A stretch of 22,119 nt of DNA. Source: Lachnospiraceae bacterium (lineage in GTDB: Bacteria > Bacillota > Clostridia > Lachnospirales > Lachnospiraceae). Below, one piece after another: positions 15,952 through 22,119 of this stretch. The notes beneath the pieces were generated by a model, which was not told where the DNA came from, did no database searches, and was given only the letters and a program-made list of their open reading frames with translations. Location: assembly GCA_004552595.1 (NCBI GenBank), contig SFNX01000025.1:1-22119 (forward strand), given 5' to 3'. Every line of letters starts with the position of its first letter. Positions within the stretch are counted from its first letter, which is position 1. Made by a program: the position numbers and the translations under genes.

Positions 15952-16269
15952 ATGGCAGCAGGAATACTAAAAGTTACGCCTGAAAAATTAAGTCAGGCAG
16001 CATCTGAATTTTCAAACAGCGGAAAAAACATTAATGCTATGACAATAGAGATGATGAGCATTGTTGACAGCTTAAAGTCAATATGGCAAGGAAATGCGGC
16101 ATCTGATTTTACAGGACGATTTAACGGATTAAGAGATGATATTGAAAGAATTAATCGTATTATTGAAGAGCATGTTAACGATCTTAATCAGATGGCTATC
16201 GAATACCAGAACGCAGAAGAACAAAGCGTTGAGGAAAGTGCAAAGTTAGTTAGTGATATAGCAGTGTAA
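15952..16269 (+). CDS. WXG100-family protein 4
   Basis: A 105-residue canonical WXG100 protein: GILKVTPEKLSQAASEF at the N-terminus, KSIWQGNAASDFTGRF with Trp45, and export signature YQNAE (85-89), again 40 residues after the Trp. The N-terminal ...VTPEKL... pattern is typical of EsxA-like proteins in Firmicutes. Its ribosome site is AAAGGAG (15939-15945), 6 bases before ATG 15952. It follows WXG100 protein 3 by 21 bases and precedes the FHA membrane protein by 9. Like the others it lacks a Sec signal peptide, as expected for T7SS cargo. Confidence 0.93.
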   Translation: MAAGILKVTPEKLSQAASEFSNSGKNINAMTIEMMSIVDSLKSIWQGNAASDFTGRFNGLRDDIERINRIIEEHVNDLNQMAIEYQNAEEQSVEESAKLVSDIAV

Positions 16270-16278
16270 GGTGGAAAG

Positions 16279-17625
16279 ATGTCATATAAAACATTAATTA
16301 TTATTGATAATACAAGTGAACTTACAACACTTAACCGTGAAATAATTAAAGAGACAATTAAATGTTTTATTAGAGATAACGACAGAGAAGATAAAGTTGC
16401 TATTGCCGTAACAGGTGAAAAGGCTGAGTATTTGACGGATTATGAAGATTCGCTAAATACTCAGCTTAAGGCTGTTGATAATATTGAATTTAAGGATGTA
16501 AATGCTTCCGGTGCAGACGTAATAATGGAAGTTATTTTATCGTGGAAGGAAAGTGATGTCGCGTATAGAGACATTCTATATGTAAGCTGTACCGATGTAT
16601 CGCTTGGAAGCGACTATTCTAAGGAAGAACTTTTCTTTGAGATTAGCGACAGACAGTATCCTATTTATTCATTGGCCTGTGCGCAGAATGAAAATACTGC
16701 GTTTATTAAAGGGATTGGCTCTCTGTCAAGAATCAGTGGAGGAACGAGTGTGAGCACAGAGGATGCAAAATCTGACGCAGAGGTAGAAAAGCAGCTTTCG
16801 GAAATGCTTCATAAAGCAATTAATGAAAAAAGAAAATATGAACAGGAGGAACTTGAGAAGGAAAAAGAAGAAGAGACTAATGAAGCAGAAGAGGATGAAG
16901 ATGAAGAGATTTATGAGGCAGCTAAAGAAGATGAAGAGACAGAGACTTATGAAGTTGATGAAGAAGTGTATTCTGAAGAGGCCAATGAACAACCTGATGA
17001 AGAAACAGCTGTAATTTATGATATGTCAGAAGAGCTTAACAATACCGGTGAAGTAAATATGATAATACTTCCCGTGATAGTTATTGCTTTTGTTATGATT
17101 GTTTTTGCAGTGAGTATTTATCTTAGCAGGAAGAAGAAGGAAAGAGACGAGGAGAACAGCTTTAATGAAATTAAAGGAAAGATAAAGAGTGAGAAAAAGA
17201 GAGAACCATTTGAATCTGTATTTGAAACAGAGACAGTAGTACTTAGTCAAAATGACAACGATGATGATTCAGATACCGGAACAAGACTGTTATTCCAGAC
17301 AAAAGAGGGAATAGATATTACGCTTGAAGACAGGGCTGATCCTACAAAGTATTTCAGAGCATGCGTAAGGGACGCAATATGCATAGGAAGAAGCGATAAG
17401 CTTTGTGATATCCCGATTACTTATGATGACTCTGTATCTTCAAGGCATTGCGAAATATATCAGAGAGATTCTGTGCTTTACTGTAGGGATTTGGGTTCTT
17501 CAAACGGTACGATGATCAATCAACAGAAGGTATATCAGGAAGTGAGGATTGAAAGCGGTGATATTTTGCGAATCGGAAGATTAAGCTTCTTTGTTCAGGT
17601 AGTAGGTGACAACTATGGCAGATAA
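16279..17625 (+). CDS. Membrane protein with degenerate VWA-like and FHA domains
   Basis: A 448-residue protein. Residues 1-175 resemble a von Willebrand A fold (YKTLIIIDNTSEL, a middle region KVAIAVTG, DILYVSCTDVSLG), but the first MIDAS motif DxSxS reads DNTSE, so metal binding is doubtful. Residues about 190-255 are extremely Glu/Asp-rich and probably unstructured. One transmembrane helix follows at about 261-282 (MIILPVIVIAFVMIVFAVS), then RKKKERDEE. The C-terminus is a complete FHA phosphothreonine-binding domain: CIGRSDKLCDIPI, SVSSRHCEIY and LGSSNGTMIN. Positive charges after the helix suggest the FHA end is cytoplasmic. A role as the membrane platform replacing EssB is inference from context. 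GGTGG lies just before ATG 16279, and the stop overlaps the lipase gene start. Confidence 0.87.
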   Translation: MSYKTLIIIDNTSELTTLNREIIKETIKCFIRDNDREDKVAIAVTGEKAEYLTDYEDSLNTQLKAVDNIEFKDVNASGADVIMEVILSWKESDVAYRDILYVSCTDVSLGSDYSKEELFFEISDRQYPIYSLACAQNENTAFIKGIGSLSRISGGTSVSTEDAKSDAEVEKQLSEMLHKAINEKRKYEQEELEKEKEEETNEAEEDEDEEIYEAAKEDEETETYEVDEEVYSEEANEQPDEETAVIYDMSEELNNTGEVNMIILPVIVIAFVMIVFAVSIYLSRKKKERDEENSFNEIKGKIKSEKKREPFESVFETETVVLSQNDNDDDSDTGTRLLFQTKEGIDITLEDRADPTKYFRACVRDAICIGRSDKLCDIPITYDDSVSSRHCEIYQRDSVLYCRDLGSSNGTMINQQKVYQEVRIESGDILRIGRLSFFVQVVGDNYGR

Positions 17626-18916
17626 TTATTTAAGTGAAAGTCAGCTGTTGCTCCTTGCCAATTACGAATACTTCCACTGCTCAACGAATAACGGGACAAT
17701 CAAGGAAAATATTGATGCTCTTAAGTCAGAAGACGGAAGCTTTGATATGGATAAAGTAGTTTCGCAAGGGGCAACAGGAGATATAATTTCTGAGGAAGAT
17801 GCAGTTGATATTCTAAACCGGTTAGAAAATGACAGTGAATTAAGCAATTTAAGAATGGCAAGGAATATTAACAAAGGCGGCATACGTGCAACACTTTATA
17901 CCGATTCTAAAAATGAAAACCCGACACTTGTATTCAGAGGAACAGGCGGAACTTATAAAGCATGGAAAGATAATGTGTTGGGAGAATACGAAACAGATAC
18001 AAGGCTTCAGACTCTGGCAGCAGATTTTGTAAAATATGAGTGTGCGGAATATAGCGGAATTACTGTTACAGGACATTCAAAGGGAGGAAATTTGTCACAA
18101 TATGTAACGGTAGTATGCGCTGAGCAGATTGACAGGTGTATTTCTTATGATGGGCAGGGATTTGGAGACAACTTTCTTAAGGAACATAAGGAGGAAATTA
18201 AAGTCGCAAAAGATAAGATTACTTCGATAAGCGGATTTAATGATTTTGTAAATATTCTTCTTACACCAATAGCGGGCAGCATATTATATGTTAAAAATCA
18301 GGAAGGTCTCAGTGTTGATATGCATTCGTGCTACACAATGCTTAGCAACGGAAGTTTTGATGAAAACGGTGATTTTAACAGAGCATTTGGAGTTTTGCCA
18401 CAGCTTCCGGCTATGACTATGGCTAAATGGGCATCAGATGGAATAGTAAAGGCAATTGAACTTTTGCCCGGTGATGGAAATGAAAAGGCGTCAAACCTTA
18501 TGGCAGCTTATGTTGCTTCGATTTTCAGCGCCGATCAGACTGATGAATTTGAGAGTAAGCAGATTGACAAGGCAATAAATGATTTTAAGAAATACTATGG
18601 AGGACTGATAAGCTTATGCAATAATGAACAGGAGCCGATAAAATGCCTGTGCAGCTACAATAGAATATATATCGAAAAAGCAAAAGCAGTATATAAGATA
18701 CTTGACAAACAGTTATATAAACTCAAAAAATATCCTGAATATGTAGAAGATTTTCTTGTAAAGCTTGATTTAAGGATTCTTGGGAGAAGCTATGTTGAAA
18801 ATTCGCTTAAAATAATAATTAGTAAGCTTGATAAAAATATTGCTTTTCTTGAGAGACTTAAGAATACTCTTCTTAATATTATTTCAAAATATGAAAGTGC
18901 GGATATGATAACATGA
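17615..18916 (+). CDS. Mbeg1-like (DUF2974) lipase, putative T7SS effector
   Basis: A 433-residue alpha/beta hydrolase. The N-terminus (LSESQLLLLANYEYFHC) and the LVFRGTGGTYKAWKDN segment match Mbeg1-like/DUF2974 proteins. The nucleophile elbow is VTGHSKGGN with Ser155; VDMHSCY (His237) is a candidate catalytic His and SYDGQGF a candidate acid region. Residues about 345-433 are helical and end KYESAD (Tyr426, Asp430), matching the YxxxD/E T7SS signal. An ILGRSY turn 36-38 residues earlier mimics the WXG position, so the C-terminus looks like a WXG100 module. No Sec signal is present. Start ATG 17615 follows AGGTGA (17604-17609) by 5 bases and overlaps the FHA gene by 11. It is the last gene of the operon and a likely secreted effector. 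Confidence 0.86.
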   Translation: MADNYLSESQLLLLANYEYFHCSTNNGTIKENIDALKSEDGSFDMDKVVSQGATGDIISEEDAVDILNRLENDSELSNLRMARNINKGGIRATLYTDSKNENPTLVFRGTGGTYKAWKDNVLGEYETDTRLQTLAADFVKYECAEYSGITVTGHSKGGNLSQYVTVVCAEQIDRCISYDGQGFGDNFLKEHKEEIKVAKDKITSISGFNDFVNILLTPIAGSILYVKNQEGLSVDMHSCYTMLSNGSFDENGDFNRAFGVLPQLPAMTMAKWASDGIVKAIELLPGDGNEKASNLMAAYVASIFSADQTDEFESKQIDKAINDFKKYYGGLISLCNNEQEPIKCLCSYNRIYIEKAKAVYKILDKQLYKLKKYPEYVEDFLVKLDLRILGRSYVENSLKIIISKLDKNIAFLERLKNTLLNIISKYESADMIT

Positions 18917-18917
18917 A

Positions 18918-19445
18918 TTACAAAACTTCATATGGAATAGAATGGGAAGCAAGAAATTTAAGTACCATGTCATCCCAAACTTTGTCGATTGATTTATCGG
19001 TAGTAAATATATTTAATGATACAGAGGATGTGCATGTTAATTCGGAATCCGAAAATTTAACAATAAGTGAAAGTCCGTCGATATCGGAACGTTTGATTGT
19101 CGTATCGGATAACGCGAGCAATTTGTCGACATTTTCTAAAGCCAGATAAAAGGAAAATTTGAAATATGAAGGTGTCTTTTTGCCCTTAATTGTTGACAAA
19201 ATGAAAGGCTTAAGTTGAATAAAGCGGGAGAGCTTTTCACTGAAAATGCGGTTATCATTTAAAGCCTCGTCCCTCATTTCTGAAATTTCTTCATCAGAAT
19301 AGAAGCCTTCGTTAATATGTCCGTCAATAACGAAAGTATTTCCTGTTTTAATAATAGCTTCGGAAATAAGAAAACTGTCAAAAGCATTTTCTATAAGAAG
19401 CTTATTCATGAATAGTTTTACGTTTGTGATTTTTGAAAGTCTCAT
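18918..19445 (-). CDS. DUF5721 family protein
   Basis: A 175-residue protein of unknown function, recognised as the DUF5721 family common in Lachnospiraceae (MRLSKITNVKLFMNKLL, FLISEAIIKTGNTFVIDGHINEGFYSDEE). It has alternating charged helices and beta-like segments, no signal peptide, no membrane segment and no recognised catalytic motif. It is the last gene of the argG-DUF1294-DUF5721 minus-strand unit, starting 14 bases after DUF1294 ends. No strong ribosome site precedes its ATG (19445), so translation may depend on coupling. It ends one base from the stop of the convergent lipase gene. A role in arginine synthesis is not implied; the linkage may be chance. Confidence 0.8.
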   Translation of the reverse strand: MRLSKITNVKLFMNKLLIENAFDSFLISEAIIKTGNTFVIDGHINEGFYSDEEISEMRDEALNDNRIFSEKLSRFIQLKPFILSTIKGKKTPSYFKFSFYLALENVDKLLALSDTTIKRSDIDGLSLIVKFSDSELTCTSSVSLNIFTTDKSIDKVWDDMVLKFLASHSIPYEVL

Positions 19446-19459
19446 TGTTGTTTGGCAAA

Positions 19460-19756
19460 TTATTGGATCATAAACGAAACAGGCAAAAGAAAAAAGGTTA
19501 CAACCAGGAATAATGCCTGAAATGCAATAATTACGGGTATTCCTATATAAAACAGCGGTTTTAATGTTTTATGGCGAAAAACTTTCATGCCAAGATAACA
19601 GCCTATTGCACCGCCAAGCAGAGCAATAGTCAATAGTGTTACTTCGGGAATTCGCCATTTTGACCTGACCGCTCTTTTTTTATCAATGAAAAATGCTATA
19701 AATCCTCCCAGATTAACTGAGAGGATGTACAGCAATAATATGTTAATAACAGTCAT
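19460..19756 (-). CDS. DUF1294 small membrane protein
   Basis: A 98-residue integral membrane protein of the DUF1294 family. The N-terminal helix (INILLLYILSVNLGGFIAFFID) is followed by a basic loop (KKRAVRSKW), the signature RIPEVTLLTIALLGGAIG, then GCYLGMKVFRHKTLK and a last hydrophobic helix (YIGIPVIIAFQALFLVV). About three transmembrane segments are expected. Its function is unknown. The start codon overlaps the argG stop codon by one base (TAATG), a strong sign of translational coupling to argG. Confidence 0.9.
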   Translation of the reverse strand: MTVINILLLYILSVNLGGFIAFFIDKKRAVRSKWRIPEVTLLTIALLGGAIGCYLGMKVFRHKTLKPLFYIGIPVIIAFQALFLVVTFFLLPVSFMIQ

Positions 19757-20979
19757 TATTTATTCTTATTAACCTCAGCCATTTTCATAGCACGAACCTT
19801 TGTTGAAAGACCAAAGAGGTTGATGAAGCCTGATGCATCATGGTGATCATATAAGTCACCTGTTGTGAAAGAAGCAATGTCTTCGTTGTAAAGTGAATAT
19901 GGTGACTTAGTACCTGCTTTAATGATGTTACCCTTATAGAGTTTGAACTTAACTTCACCTGTAACATACTTCTGTGTTGACTCGATGAATGCCTGTACTG
20001 CCTCACGAAGAGGAGAGAACCACTTGCCTTCGTATACAATCTGTGCAAGTCTGTTGCCCATATCCTTCTTAAGCTGATATGTGTCACGGTCAAGTATTAA
20101 CTCTTCAAGCTGCTGGTGTGCTTCATAAAGAATTGTTCCGCCAGGAGTTTCATAAACGCCACGGCTCTTCATTCCTACAACACGGTTTTCAACTATGTCG
20201 ACGATACCGATTCCGTGCTTTCCGCCGAGCTTATTAAGCTCACGTATAATATCTGAAACTTTCATTTCCTTGCCGTTGATTGACTTCGGAATGCCTCCTT
20301 CGAATGTCATTGTAACGTATTCGCCTTCATCAGGAGCCTTCTCAGGTGAGACACCAAGAACAAGGAGATGGTCGTAGTTAGGCTCGTTAGCCGGATCTTC
20401 AAGCTCGAGACCTTCGTGTGAAATATGCCATAAATTACGGTCACGGCTGTATGAATTATCGTGAGAGAATGGAAGGTTAATTCCATGCTGCTTACAGTAT
20501 TCTATTTCTGACTCACGTGAATCCATTGTCCACTTGTCATCACGCCATGCAGCAATAATTTTAAGCTCAGGGGCTAAAGCCTTAATACCAAGTTCGAAAC
20601 GGATCTGATCATTACCTTTACCTGTAGCACCGTGACAGATTGCTACGGCACCTTCTTTCTTTGCAATCTCAACAAGACGCTTAGCGATAACAGGACGAGC
20701 CATTGATGTACCAAGAAGATATTTGTTCTCATAAACTGCACAGGCCTGTACACAAGGAACAACGTATTCATCACAGAATTCATCTGTAACATCTTCAATA
20801 TATAACTTTTCAGCACCTGATGCTTTTGCTCTTTCCTCAAGTCCGTCAAGCTCTGATTCCTGACCACAGTCAACGCAAACGCAGATTACTTCGTAATCGT
20901 AGTTTTCCTTAAGCCATGGGATGATAGCAGTAGTGTCAAGCCCGCCTGAGTATGCAAGTATTACTTTTTCTTTAGCCAT
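19756..20979 (-). CDS. argG: Argininosuccinate synthase
   Basis: A 407-residue cytoplasmic enzyme joining citrulline and aspartate with ATP to give argininosuccinate, the penultimate step of arginine synthesis. The ATP PP-loop is AYSGGLDTT (residues 9-17), with further signatures VCVDCGQ, KYLLGTSMARPVIAKR and CHGATGKGNDQIRFE, and SHEGLELEDPANEPN in the middle. Length matches the family (about 400). GGAGG (complement of 20987-20991) sits 7 bases before ATG 20979. A sigma-A-like promoter lies at 21056-21084 on the same strand, giving a leader of about 70 bases. It is divergent from argC, with ArgR-like palindromes between, so arginine repression is likely. It heads the unit with DUF1294 and DUF5721. 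Confidence 0.97.
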   Translation of the reverse strand: MAKEKVILAYSGGLDTTAIIPWLKENYDYEVICVCVDCGQESELDGLEERAKASGAEKLYIEDVTDEFCDEYVVPCVQACAVYENKYLLGTSMARPVIAKRLVEIAKKEGAVAICHGATGKGNDQIRFELGIKALAPELKIIAAWRDDKWTMDSRESEIEYCKQHGINLPFSHDNSYSRDRNLWHISHEGLELEDPANEPNYDHLLVLGVSPEKAPDEGEYVTMTFEGGIPKSINGKEMKVSDIIRELNKLGGKHGIGIVDIVENRVVGMKSRGVYETPGGTILYEAHQQLEELILDRDTYQLKKDMGNRLAQIVYEGKWFSPLREAVQAFIESTQKYVTGEVKFKLYKGNIIKAGTKSPYSLYNEDIASFTTGDLYDHHDASGFINLFGLSTKVRAMKMAEVNKNK

Positions 20980-21055
20980 TTTGTTGCCTCCGTAATTTGA
21001 TATATTTTGTCTTCGCTTACGTGAAATAGCGAATAAGATTTATCTTCCGTACTGT

Positions 21056-21084
21056 AATATAATACACCCTCATAAGAAATGCAA
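21056..21084 (-). promoter_or_regulatory. argG promoter
   Basis: On the minus strand TTGCAT (21084-21079), a 17-base spacer and TATATT (21061-21056) match sigma-A, with transcription starting near 21049, about 70 bases before the argG ATG. The adjacent ArgR-like repeats begin 6 bases upstream of the -35. Confidence 0.65.
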
Positions 21085-21089
21085 GTGCT

Positions 21090-21167
21090 TTATGCAGAAT
21101 ATTTTTATTTTATGCATAAAATATTGCATAAAATACACAAATTATGCATATTTTTATGAAAATATTC
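21090..21167. promoter_or_regulatory. Putative ArgR/AhrC operator cluster
   Basis: Between argG and argC lies an AT-rich block with repeated half-sites. TATGCA (21111-21116) faces TGCATA (21125-21130). TTATGCA recurs at 21090 and 21142, and TGAAAATATTCA (21157-21168) is close to the TGAAT-N4-ATTCA ARG box. Similar TGCAT...ATGCA boxes occur upstream of arginine genes in Clostridia. The position between both promoters fits co-repression of argG and argC by ArgR and arginine. Binding itself is inferred. Confidence 0.5.
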
Positions 21168-21177
21168 AAATTTGCTA

Positions 21178-21206
21178 TTGTTTTTAGAATAAATGTGGGG
21201 TATTAT
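21178..21206 (+). promoter_or_regulatory. Promoter upstream of argC remnant
   Basis: TTGTTT (21178-21183), a 17-base spacer and TATTAT (21201-21206) match sigma-A. Transcription would begin near 21213, almost at the first argC-like sequence, leaving no room for a ribosome site and normal start codon. Confidence 0.6.
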
Positions 21207-21219
21207 TAGTTGAGGTTAA

Positions 21220-22119
21220 AATAGGTGCATTATTATAAAAGCAGAAATAAAATGGTACGGTTCAAGAAGCTATATAGATAAGAAGTATGCCGATGTGTAC
21301 TGCAATATGTTTAAGCTTGTTGATGATATTTGTAAAGATGACAACCTTGAGAAGCTTGCAGATGAGGTTGATGTGATTTTCACTGCCACTCCACAGGGTT
21401 TTTTAGCTTCTGTACTTACTGAGGATATATTAAGCAAGACTAAAGTCATTGACTTAAGTGCGGATTATAGAATAAAGGATGTTTCCGTATACGAAAAGTG
21501 GTATGGAATTGAACATAAGTCTCCACAGTTTATTGATGAAGCGGTATACGGGCTTTGCGAAATTAACAGAGATAAAATTAAGAATAAAAGACTTGTTGCA
21601 AATCCCGGATGCTACACTACATGTTCAATTCTTTCAATGTACCCTTTAGTTAAGGAAGGAATAATTGATAAGGATTCAATAATCATAGATGCAAAATCAG
21701 GAGTTTCGGGTGCCGGAAGAGGAGCTAAGGTAAATAATCTTTTCTGTGAAGTAAATGAAAATATGAAGGCGTACGGCGTGCTTACACACAGACATACACC
21801 TGAAATAGAAGAACAACTCTCATATGCATTAGGTTCTGATAAGGTTGATGATGTAAAAATAATATTCACACCTCACCTTGCTCCAATGAACAGGGGAATA
21901 CTTGTAACAGGATATGCAAATCTTAAAAGACCGGTTGATTACGATACTGTTAGGGCTATATATGAAAAGTATTATAAAGATGAAAAGTTTGTAAGAATTC
22001 TAAATAAGGATGTTTGCCCAGAGACAAAGTGGGTTGAAGGAAGCAACTACTTTGATGTTAACTTTAAGATTGATGATAGAACGAACAGAATAGTAGTCAT
22101 GGGTGCTCTTGATAATATA
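21220..22119 (+). pseudogene. argC: argC (N-acetyl-gamma-glutamyl-phosphate reductase), 5' truncated
   Basis: An uninterrupted frame to the window end encodes ArgC, which reduces N-acetylglutamyl phosphate in arginine synthesis. Seen are EIKWYGSRSYIDKKYADVY, DVIFTATPQG, VIDLSADYRIKD, the catalytic NPGCYTT (Cys codon 21610-21612), KSGVSGAGRGAK, THRHTPEIEEQL with the active His, and FTPHLAPMNRGI. The first roughly 30 residues, holding the NADP-binding GxTGYxGxEL Rossmann loop, are missing. In-frame TAA (21217-21219) closes the frame upstream, and the first in-frame ATG is 21307. Upstream, another frame reads VKIGALL before a stop, possibly a remnant of the true N-terminus. A deletion between promoter and codon about 30 is the simplest reading; assembly error is an alternative. 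The 3' end lies beyond the window. Confidence 0.75.

Noticed and set aside
16823..17014. Lys/Met/Arg-rich open frame inside the FHA protein gene
   Set aside because: It is the shifted-frame reading of the GAA/GAT-rich acidic segment; composition explains it.
18913..19149. 78-residue plus-strand open frame after the lipase gene, with ATG overlapping the lipase stop
   Set aside because: It lies wholly opposite the DUF5721 gene, which is a recognised family; the product is Ser/Asn-rich with no family features and no ribosome site beyond coupling.

Overview
The window is an AT-rich chromosomal stretch from a low-GC Gram-positive bacterium, most likely a member of the Lachnospiraceae (Clostridia). 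The call rests on a FeoA-FeoB fusion, a type III (GlnN) glutamine synthetase, a DUF5721 protein, a fused chorismate mutase/prephenate dehydratase, strong AGGAGG-type ribosome sites and a T7SSb-like WXG100 locus. No transposase, integrase, CRISPR array or phage gene was seen.

Layout. Positions 92-712 encode a YihX-like HAD phosphatase that overlaps a FeoAB ferrous-iron transporter (699-3083). A LUD-domain protein (3131-3772) and glutamine synthetase GlnN (3872-5959) follow. Positions 5960-6189 hold two near-perfect hairpins, tRNA-Thr(GGT) at 6046-6118 and its terminator. Two HAD phosphatases follow (6190-6909, 6935-7576). The 359-bp gap 7577-7935 holds a promoter and a NiCo (czcD-type) riboswitch whose fold competes with an intrinsic terminator. 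It controls a cation diffusion facilitator (7936-8808), which ends in a textbook terminator. A mini-HAD (8936-9262) and PheA (9335-10471, with its own promoter and terminator) come next.

Positions 10754-18916 form one compact plus-strand operon for a type VII-like (WXG100/EssC) secretion system: a three-ATPase EssC, a YukD-like ubiquitin fold, four consecutive WXG100-like proteins, a membrane protein with a degenerate VWA-like domain and a cytoplasmic-type FHA domain, and a Mbeg1-like lipase whose C-terminus resembles a WXG100 export module. EsaA, EssA and EssB/YukC, the usual T7SSb membrane partners, are absent, and unrelated housekeeping genes flank both ends. This is the most interesting part of the window.

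On the minus strand, argG (19756-20979), a DUF1294 membrane protein and a DUF5721 protein form an operon that ends tail-to-tail with the lipase gene, one base apart. Divergent from argG, across a region with ArgR-like palindromes, is an argC reading frame (to the window end) that lacks its start codon and its NADP-binding N-terminus while keeping an intact promoter and the catalytic Cys and His. It looks like a deletion pseudogene or an assembly defect.
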